This document shows positions 56,231 through 64,000 of a stretch of DNA of 64,000 nt, piece by piece. The position numbers and the translations under genes were made by a program. The stretch lies in NCBI GenBank assembly GCA_907163375.1, contig CAJQUW010001813.1, positions 1 to 64,000 of the forward strand, written 5' to 3'. Numbering within the stretch: the stretch's first letter is position 1; each line of letters opens with the position of its first letter. The notes under the pieces were generated by a model, which saw only the letters and a list, made by a program, of their open reading frames with translations, searched no databases and was not told the origin of the DNA. This DNA is from Prostheceraeus crozeri. Lineage: Eukaryota > Platyhelminthes > Polycladida > Euryleptidae.

Positions 56231-56622
56231 GTCACAATAGTCGCAATTGAGCAATCCCATTCAAAATCAAACAACGGACGTCTATCGGTACGTACCCAAG
56301 TGCTCAGAACCAAACCACACAAGTTCGATCATAGACGTTCCGAAACACAGTGTACTCAACTGAGTGTACCAAACACATGTACCTATCCAGTAAAACAGAT
56401 CTCATACAAGTTCCTATTCATAACACTGAATTATACATGTACCTATCCATGTGCCTATCGATAACTAAAGTATACATGTACCTATCCATGTACCTATCCA
56501 TGTACCTATTGATAACACTAAACTTTACATGTACCTATCCATGTACCTATTGATAACACTAAACTTTACATGTACCTATCCATGTACCTATCCCTCGCAA
56601 GTAGGGCACAGTTTTCACTACT
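56231..56622 (-). repeat. Polinton right terminal inverted repeat
   Basis: Exact inverted counterpart of 36150-36541 with two substitutions seen by direct comparison. Ends GGGCACAGTTTTCACTACT. Confidence 0.97.
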
Positions 56623-56628
56623 AATATG

Positions 56629-57059
56629 TAGTGCACATATTACTGTACGCGTATGTAGGCTGTTATCTGTGCACGTCATTATTTATGCGTTTGCTTACGT
56701 TGATCTTGTACGTGTATTGCATGACAATATTTGATGATAGCAAAAAAACAGGAAACAAACTTTAACAACCAAAAACTTGTTTTAAACAAATTCTTGAACA
56801 TGGTTTAAAAACAGAACCTTTGATCCCTTATCCTTTGCCAAAATGTGAAGCAGCTAATACACAACTCGGTGTTTTAGATTCCCTTTTTCAGAATTCCCTA
56901 AGTAACAGATTGATTAGTACATAGCGCAGTACAGACTATAATCCGGAAATAACATAAGGACGAAGCCAATAAATGGCCTTCTGAATTTCATAGAAATCGA
57001 AGTAGAATATATATTGGCATAGAATATTCTTATCGGGCCATTAGAACCCGCTTAACAAT
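56629..57059. other. Intron of copy B right of the Polinton, nothing recognised
   Basis: AT-rich, no features identified. Confidence 0.5.
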
Positions 57060-57395
57060 TTGGATGCGATTATGAATGAAATGAAAAGAGACAGTGTCGA
57101 TTTTTAATTTAATTTGAAAGAGCCAATATTGAAAGATGTTGATTTTATTTTCGTTTTCGTTATTTATTACAATTAATTTCAGTTACCATCCGTTAACTAA
57201 CTTCAGGTAAAAAAGGAAGGTAACTAACGGTTCCAGTACAAAATCAAAATTCAGTATAAATTAAATTTTTTACAGGACCTGCTAATTTTCTTTCTTTTCT
57301 ACCTGAAGATGAAATTAATTGTAATAAATAACGAAGACGAAAATAAAATCAATATCTTTCAATATTGGCGCTTTCCAATTAAATTCAAAACATGA
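57060..57395. mobile_element. Inverted pair of Penelope-like 3-prime ends
   Basis: The right half (57295-57390: TACCTGAAGATG, ATTAATTGTAATAAATAA, CAATATTGGCGCTTTCCAA) matches the end of the Penelope-like element at 23230-23315. The left half (57095-57215) is its inverted copy (GGAAAG-type end, ATTTATTACAATTAATTTC, GTTAACTAACTTCAGGTA). The two form a fold-back with a short centre, a known arrangement of Penelope-like insertions. Confidence 0.7.
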
Positions 57396-58936
57396 CAAAT
57401 AGCCAAGACAATTTGTTCAAAACTTCACATTGTTGATGTTCTCATCCTTTGAACACGCAGGTGAACCTAAATTTTGAAACCAGTGATTGACGGAAAGCTC
57501 GACCTGATGCGCATAAGTTGGTGTTTTATTTGCGAGCCTCCGACTGCAAGTGATGACATGGTCATGTAAACAAAATGGTATGAACTCAAGAGTTTGCCTC
57601 GGGTCAAGAAAATTTTCGGGTTGAGTATTATTTACGATATGTAGCTGCATCCTAACTTCAACCGAAAATTATGTGACCAGATATATCAGGCTCGCATTGA
57701 CTCATGACATCAATCAGAAACTTTAACAATTTATTCATCTTATCTCATTAGCACTTTCATTACCTCTGTTGTTAGACGCAGTACATCACGTGTAACCCAG
57801 AATGCTGGATTCAGATTTTAAACAGACATCGACTCCGTGACTCCCTCATTAAAGAGATCAATAATAAAATTCGCTTGTGATGTGGAATCAAATTCTGAAG
57901 CACGTTAGATGCGTATATCTTAAATGAGGTGAGTTGCAGAATGCGGCAATTGTGCACGTTTATAAGTAGGGCTTACATGAATGCAACTTGTAGAACTTAA
58001 TTTAGGCTCAAGTATGATGCAGTTACTGCAGAACCTGTATAAAAAACAGTGTCATAAAAATGGCCTCAAATAAACAATTGAACGATTGATCGAATTCTGA
58101 TAGCAATTGTATTCCCGAAAATATTTAAATCGGTCTCTTATCGCCAAATACGTAGACATTCAAATGGAGACAGAAATTTCCACTGGCGAGAGACAAGCAG
58201 ATCAGCGTGCACTCTGATGAAGCTTAAATTACTTCAGTGGTCAGTAAGCTAGTAAATCAAACATTTTAAAGCATAAGTCATTGATTATTTATTGCGACGA
58301 ACAAGTGATTCAATAAATAGTCTTCTGGGATTATAAAAAACGAATTTTCAGTGTAAAGGAACATAAATATTGGTTCCGGCGCAAATTGATTCAATTTAGC
58401 AGCTGAGTCTCTTAGAGCTGGTTCCACAGAGTAATAAGGCCATTATTCAAAATTTGAGCCATTGAGGTGATAACTCGGAAAGGCCCTTCACGCATGCTAG
58501 CATTGTCCCGATATTTACTGATACAATGAATGAATAAAGGGTTATGTCCGAACAATGTCAGGGTCGGGCTGGTAAGCAACCGTCGGGTCGGGTTGAGTCA
58601 ATTGTTACGACGAGTGAACCGCTCTAATATACACAGCATTTAGAGTGTTGTAGCTATGATTAATTTTCAGGTGGCTGCAAGGATGTCTTAGATTTCTGCA
58701 CAATATCTACACTAAACATTACGACGTTCTCGCAAATATCATATATCATTAGCATCGTCAATAGTCCGTCGTTCTGAGTTGTTTAACTACTTATATGAAA
58801 CTATACTAAACATTTTGATATATTTCCGATGTGGAGGAGCAAAACATCTTTCAAAAATAATTGGCGAAGAATTGATTGTTTTCAAGAAATCAGAAAATTG
58901 GAGGCATAGAAAATAAAGCATCCGAAATAGACTTAC
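57396..58936. other. Intron of copy B before exon 1, no gene seen
   Basis: AT-rich, one short frame (57417-57650 minus) without recognisable content. Ends at the GTAAGT donor of copy B at 58931-58936 (minus strand). Confidence 0.5.
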
Positions 58937-59113
58937 GTTGCTGTAAATTGTTAATTTATCAAATCGTGGATCTGGACGCGCCTGAACACTTTCTCCGAAT
59001 GAATTTGAAAGAAGAAAAGTTGGATAACAAATTTCGTGAGCTGCAACAGTTATCCAAGTCGTATTGATCTCTTCAACTGACCACTTTAGATTAAAATCTT
59101 CCCACGTTATCAC

Positions 59114-59989
59114 CAGGGACCGTAGGATTCTGCGAAGCGCAGATAATTGCAGAAAATGCAGAAAACGATGGAAATCGCAGAAAAACGAAGATTTTCTACA
59201 ATTTGAATAAAAAGTACGTAGACCTCTTTATTAATGCTGTTTTCGATTAAATGATGGCACATCTATCAACTACAGATCTTTATCTCCATTATATTATCAC
59301 GTGCCCATGATCAGCATTTTGTATTTAATTAAATTATCTACACTTACTGCGGATTACGCCTCACTGAAGGCAAGTTTACTATTGCCAGACACCTGCGATG
59401 ATGAGTGACCTATCTATGTTGGGCTTGCAAAAGAATCATCACCATCAAACATTTTGAAATTTTGGGTATCATTTCGGAGCAGAGTTCTACATCTAGCTGC
59501 TTCGACTTCAATTGCTTGTTAAAAGCGCTGATGTTGAGTGATCTTTTAGTAGTTTCGTAATGTAGATACATGTAGGAGACAAAATCTTGAAGACGACAAC
59601 TTAAAAGACATGCTCTCATTGAAAATTTGATCCATGCCTTTTATAAAATTCGTTTGGAATTCCGACTTTTATATGTACACATACAGTGTAGTACCAGGCA
59701 TCATAGGACCACGGGCATAGGCTATGTACATACGGAATATTGAACCTATGCGGTATATATGATGGGATATAGGCTCATTATATCGGAACATAATTTTATT
59801 CAGAACAAGCTTTTTCAACATGTAGTTACCTAATAATATAATAATGCGAATTATACGAGCCTTACTCGTTGCAATTATAAGAAATACGGCTAAATTATGC
59901 ACAAAACACTAGATCGCAGAAAAACGCAGAATTTATGAAAATCGGGCGCAGAAATTCGAAATTTCGAGCGCAGAATCCTAGGGTCCCTG
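59114..59989. mobile_element. Non-autonomous hAT-like element in the receptor B exon
   Basis: Ends CAGGGACCGTAGGATTCTGC and inverted GCAGAATCCTAGGGTCCCTG, flanked by the 8-bp duplication GTTATCAC (59106-59113 and 59990-59997). Subterminal repeats of CGCAGAAAAACG type occur at both ends. 876 bp, no transposase. It interrupts the codons between LTATIVIT and WEDFNLKW. Confidence 0.92.
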
Positions 59990-60330
59990 GTTATCACAAT
60001 GGTAGCTGTCAGACGCATTGTTTCTTGATGCGAGTTAACGTCGACCAATTCGTGGAGAACAAAATTGGTTTGAAGTATGAAGGGCACTGGTCCGTTAGGA
60101 TGAACTGGTAAAGCAATAGGATCTATCACCCGTGAACGCAGTAACTTCTTGACTTCTTTCGCCCTCTCGTATGTGTAACAGTTGGTTTGAGCTTGAAGAA
60201 GAGTGAGTAGCAAGGCCTGCATCATTAACTTTTTAAGAGATGGCATCCTTTCCTGCAGGTCCCTTTTATTCTTGTGTGAAATTCTGAGACGAAAGAATAT
60301 TGACAGAAATCTGAGACGTGTTGAAGTCAC

Positions 60331-61290
60331 GCGAGCAGACGAATTAGTTTGCTATCTGACTGTTGCATTGATGAGCCTGTTTCGTGAGACTCGATGACAA
60401 GAGTGATCAGATGAAAAGAATTCAGAAATTGATTGATTCATTCATTTGTTGACCACAAACAAAGCTGAAGTGGTTGTTGCGACAACCAGTACCAAGAACA
60501 AACGAACAAGCTGATCGCTACAAGTGCACTAATAATAGAAATCGGACAATGTAGAACACTTTTAATGCATTGTTGCTACTTAAAAATGACAATGATAATC
60601 TTAGACAAATTGAGATCACCCTTCTCAAATTAATAATTCATTTTTTCAGACCAAACTGTACAAATATTTCAATTATACCAACAATCAATTGACACCATTA
60701 TATTTTTATTTATGCAAGCATTTATTACGTACTCTGAAGGGGGTTTCTAAATTCTGATGCAACTGACATTCACAGAAAATTGAAATCGCAATGGACATTG
60801 ATGAATTCGTCGGACGCATTCATAAAACAGCTATTTTGCGAAGAAGACAGTCGCTATTCAATTTGAGAAGCAGGCACTTTTAGATATCTATTTAGACGAA
60901 CCCGACAACAAATCTTTGGTAAACGCTCGGATCCATAGAGACAGGATTGTTAGATCTATGTTATCTAAACCGGACATGAAAATCTCCAACATGAATTCAT
61001 AATGAAGACAATATCAATTCAAAGCAGAGTCATATGTAAATGTGTCAATTTTGCAAATCTGCCTGTGGACTCATTACAAGGCAAGCTCTCAATATTAAAT
61101 GTTTACTTACATTGGACGTACGCAACAGCAATATGCAACAACATCTCTCATTGACGTTGTATCAACGAATTATTGAATTGGGACTGAAATGATATCTGCA
61201 GTGCAATTGTGGACGATAAGTTATAAAGACCAGCGAACAAAACAAAAAATTATTGATAAACTGGCAAGCAACTTGTGTTTTATAACATTT
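60331..61290. other. Upstream of copy B, no gene seen
   Basis: No features recognised; the promoter of copy B would be expected here. Confidence 0.45.
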
Positions 61291-61294
61291 GAAT

Positions 61295-61643
61295 ATGAAT
61301 GAAATGGAACAGTGAACTAAGCTTGTAGACGACATAAAAGAAAATTTAAAAAATTGATATTGTGAGCACAGATTTATGATTCTTGATCCATTTTTTGCAT
61401 GTTTAAAAATGTTATAACATTGCAAAATTTTATAACATGCAAAAAATGGAATCAAGAATCATAAGTCTGTGTTCACAATATCAATTTTTATAATTTCTTA
61501 TAAAACATATTATAACATTATAACATTTTTAAACATGCAAAAAATGGAATCAAGAATCATAAGTCTGTGGTCACAATATCAATTTTTATAATTTTCTTTC
61601 ATGTCGTCTACAAGCTTAGTTCACGGTTCAATTTCATTCATAG
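61295..61643. repeat. Long fold-back (inverted) repeat
   Basis: Left arm 61295-61430 (AACTAAGCTTGTAGACGACAT, AAATTGATATTGTGA, TTATGATTCTTGATCC) and right arm about 61500-61643 are inverted copies of each other. A direct repeat of part of the arm (ATGCAAAAAATGGAATCAAG, 61437 and 61537) lies in the centre. Probably a MITE or palindromic relic. Confidence 0.85.
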
Positions 61644-61801
61644 TCAAACGGGTGACATCTTTCATTTGGATCTTATTCTGCGTGAAAATGTAGGTTATAC
61701 GGCATTTACATCAGAAGTTATCTCAAAATAACGACAGAGAAGCCCCGAATTAGACCTGTTGTCAGAGTCCAGACTGGTGCCATCCCCGTTATCCATTGTC
61801 C

Positions 61802-62405
61802 ACTCTAGACAAGAGAGGAGAATAGCATATATATCTTATCTCTATGGTTGTCACCTTTTCTAACATTGAGGGAGACTCCTTTATTGATTAAAGGCCAAGT
61901 GTATGACGCGCGTGTGTGGCTCATGAAAGTCGAATATCAGCAAAGAATGATGACAGCAGAACGTAGAATGATCCGTTGCATGATGGGCGAATCTTTGAAG
62001 GACAAATCCGTTTCTTCCATGCCTTTCCAGCTTCTTGGAATACAAGATATCAAGGCCGTCATGAAAAGGAACCGTCTGCAGTCAGAGGAGAACTTGGTCA
62101 AGAAGGTTCATGGCATGGACCTACCGTGGCCAACGCCGAGAGACCTCTCTAAAAAGACTTGGCAAGAGACGGTACTTGAGCTTGGCCTGAAGCAGTGCGG
62201 TACTGCCAACCGTGATTTGTGGAGAAAATCATTCACTTGCATCAATATATTAATTCATCACTGCAGTTATGATCCATGAATTAACGTCTCATGTTCAATG
62301 TTCAATGTCCTACTATAAGTACTAAGACCCGCTGTATTGCTCTCTAAACTAGAGAGGACAATAGCATAAATATCTGATCTCTATGTTCGTGTCCTTTCTA
62401 CCCAA
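61802..62405 (+). mobile_element. LINE 3-prime fragment between short direct repeats
   Basis: The frame 61848-62279 contains ERRMIRCMMGESLKDKS, LGIQDIKAVMKRNRLQ, PTPRDLSKKTWQETV and LWRKSF, which is the C-terminal end of a non-LTR retrotransposon ORF2. Direct repeats of about 64 bp (61802-61865 and 62340-62405; GAGAGGA(G/C)AATAGCATA, ATCTCTATG) flank it, probably the ends of two tandem copies. 5-prime truncated. Confidence 0.8.
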
Positions 62406-62755
62406 CTAGTTGCATTAGAAATGAGAAGCTCATGGACAAACCGTTCCAGCTGCTGAAAATCGAACTCACTGGACGCCAGAAAGTTACCAGCTGACAAAAT
62501 TTTTGAACTCCGTACAGTTCAAGTTCAGCAATGAGTCAATCCTCTTCATGTTCACGCTCCCTTTCCGTTCACTTCCCGTTCGCTTCAAAAGTAATTTTGA
62601 AAATTCAATTTGATTTCGTAGATATCGATCCAAGTCACAGTCACATAGCTTCTTCATTATAAATCTACGATATAGATTTAAAATGAAGAAGTTACGAATG
62701 TAGGATGTTGCGACCTGTAATAAATCTGTGATTGTTACCAACGTATAAATCGGTA

Positions 62756-62845
62756 TACAGTGAAGTCTCCCTTCCGGATCACCTCTATAAATGGATATCT
62801 GCACTCCTTTATCTTCTATAGGTAGCAAATAAAGGTTTCACTGTA
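62756..62845. mobile_element. 90-bp MITE with TA duplication
   Basis: TACAGTGAAGTCTCCCTT at the left and AAAGGTTTCACTGTA at the right are imperfect inverted repeats, flanked by TA. The size and ends suit a mariner/pogo-type MITE. Confidence 0.65.
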
Positions 62846-64000
62846 TTATGTGTGTTGCTAAATGCAAAACGTTTGAGTGGATCTCACAGACTTCGAATAC
62901 AAGTGCTTGCGAAAATAAGAAAATTTTACTTGAGCTTAGTCACGTTACATTTGCTAAGAAGAGACGAGGGATGATGCATCAGTCGGTCTAACAAAATGTC
63001 CAATTGTTGTCGCCAGTGCAGAGATATCAAACAGCAAGGACATGGTATTCAAAATGAACAGCACCATTCGTGCAATGCGGCTATCGAATACATTCGGCAT
63101 CTAATCGAAAATATCACTCAACTGAAGATATAGACATTAGTTTTTGATTGAAGATTATCACTTGAGTTGAGAACAATAGCAAGCTCCTGATCTTCGTTTC
63201 TAATGCTCTTTCTGCAGTAAATAAAATGCAATATGTCCTCAAATATATTCATGAATTTGAATTCACAAAATGAATTATGAAAGTGCATTGTCAATACATT
63301 CGTGCCAGGATTATGAAAAATTTCAAAGAATCTCCCTTGATAAGCTATCTATTTGGGGGTCTGAATATTGTAAAATCATTGTTCATTTCAAAATAACTGC
63401 ATAGATATGAAAAATAGAAAAATTGACAAATTGCAACAAGAAACAGTAACGTTTTGCAACAAAAGTTTTTCACAGCATTCTCCACTTCACGCAAAGTTAT
63501 AAAGATTGTTTCCCTTGTAAATACTCATAAAAATAATACACTCCACATGCTCAGATTCACTTAAAAAGTCTTTCAGAACCAATGTGGAGCTCAACGAAAT
63601 GTCATTGTATGACCTACTATGAATTGAAAAGAGCAAAACAGATTCTACTCTTTTTGAAGGGCAAGTAAAGATTATGCTTCACACACTTTACTCGTGAACA
63701 GATTTGCTTTGATGAAGAAGAACAAGCAGCGCGTGGCCATTTTTTAAATATCCTCTGACCAATTTCCGGTCCGATCAAAGGGAACTGCTTCGTAGGGCTG
63801 GTGATCTCTACGTTTGACTGAGAGCAGACGAAACGCGTCGTGAATATATAGCAAGAATTGAACATGAAACATCTTGCGCTTCTACTTCTATGCAAATGTT
63901 TGTCGGGGCAAAACTGTTTCAAGAAAAAACCTTTAAAATCATCACAATCGATTGCATGCCTGCATAGAGAGGACGTTGATCACGAGTGAACCTTCTCACA
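62846..64000. other. Right end of the window, no gene seen
   Basis: AT-rich. The stretch near 63826 (CAGACGAAACGCGTCGTG) matches the GAAACGCGTC core of the hammerhead-like motif at 23890-23945 and may be another Penelope-like end. Nothing else recognised. Confidence 0.4.

Larger units (their letters stand above)
36150..56622. mobile_element. Polinton/Maverick element, full length, 20,473 bp
   Basis: Ends are AG...CT within 392-bp terminal inverted repeats, flanked by the 6-bp target duplication AATATG (36144-36149 and 56623-56628), all diagnostic of Polintons. It carries the core set: protein-primed DNA polymerase B, retroviral-type integrase, A32-like packaging ATPase, adenain-like protease, double jelly-roll major capsid and minor capsid proteins, plus several accessory genes. 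Genes left of about 46.75 kb are mostly plus strand and those to the right minus strand, so the two halves converge. The two inverted repeats differ at only two positions, so the insertion is recent. Several genes are broken (roughly half a dozen breaks in all) while many are open; the copy is not intact. Confidence 0.96.
34134..60243 (-). pseudogene. Cys-loop ligand-gated ion channel, copy B (broken paralogue of copy A)
   Basis: Same two-exon plan as copy A. Exon 1 (about 60243-59990 and 59113-58937) encodes a leader (LMMQALLLTLLQAQTNC), YTYERAKEVKKLL and LTATIVIT, then WEDFNLKW and RPDPRFD; it is split by an 876-bp hAT-like insertion (59114-59989) with duplication of GTGATAAC. Exon 2 (34922-34134) carries the Cys-loop (C-ESYVLKFPRDTLV-C) and TM1, loses frame near 34537 between TM1 and TM2, continues in another frame through TM2-TM3 to a stop at about 34382, and TM4 (AKRLEWVTFIINIVTV) is found in yet another stretch ending at 34134. 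The phase-0 intron lies at the same codon as in copy A and now contains a Polinton. A functional product is unlikely. Confidence 0.85.

Noticed and set aside
62484-62828. Minus-strand frame of 114 codons near the right end
   Set aside because: It reads through the 90-bp MITE and shows no domain.

Overview
The window reads as animal nuclear DNA, most likely from an invertebrate. Genes are split by GT-AG introns, codon use is standard, the sequence is AT-rich with long satellite blocks, and there are several eukaryotic transposon families plus a TTAGGG-type (CCCTAA) tract. I cannot name the species.

Layout. 1-5640 is a minisatellite array with a higher-order period near 1252 bp. It resumes at 8215-8660 and encloses an island (5702-7860) of minus-strand genes; one island gene resembles a gene of the Polinton further right. 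8666-13330 is low-information sequence with diverged repeats, a small TATA-led gene (9276-9542), a 503-bp tandem repeat, very G-rich tracts and a 22-bp minisatellite. 13443-19391 is mostly empty, with tRNA-derived SINE heads and a hairpin-rich repeat near 17 kb.

19392-60243 holds two related Cys-loop ligand-gated ion channel genes placed tail to tail. Copy A (plus strand, two exons) looks whole; its 10.9-kb intron carries a SINE split by a hAT-like element, two Penelope-like fragments and a 4.3-kb hAT element with its own intron-containing transposase. Copy B (minus strand) is a pseudogene: a non-autonomous hAT sits inside its ligand-binding exon, the membrane exon has lost frame, and the intron at the same position as in copy A contains a 20,473-bp Polinton.

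The Polinton (36150-56622) has 392-bp terminal inverted repeats differing at two positions, AG...CT ends and a 6-bp target duplication (AATATG), so it is young. It carries DNA polymerase B, retroviral-type integrase with chromodomain, packaging ATPase, adenain-like protease, major and minor capsid proteins, and small basic virion-like proteins, but several genes are broken. Its less usual cargo is a set of regulators: a protein with a TBP-like double repeat and perhaps a PC4-like part, a multi-exon zinc-binding/coiled-coil protein, a UBA-RING protein and a small RING-like protein. Edge genes have strong TATA boxes, two sharing the core TATATAAGGARGAC. Three tandem hairpins with covarying stems and a conserved loop follow the polymerase gene.

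The right end (60.3-64 kb) has a long fold-back repeat, a LINE 3-prime fragment, a 90-bp MITE and no other gene I can support.
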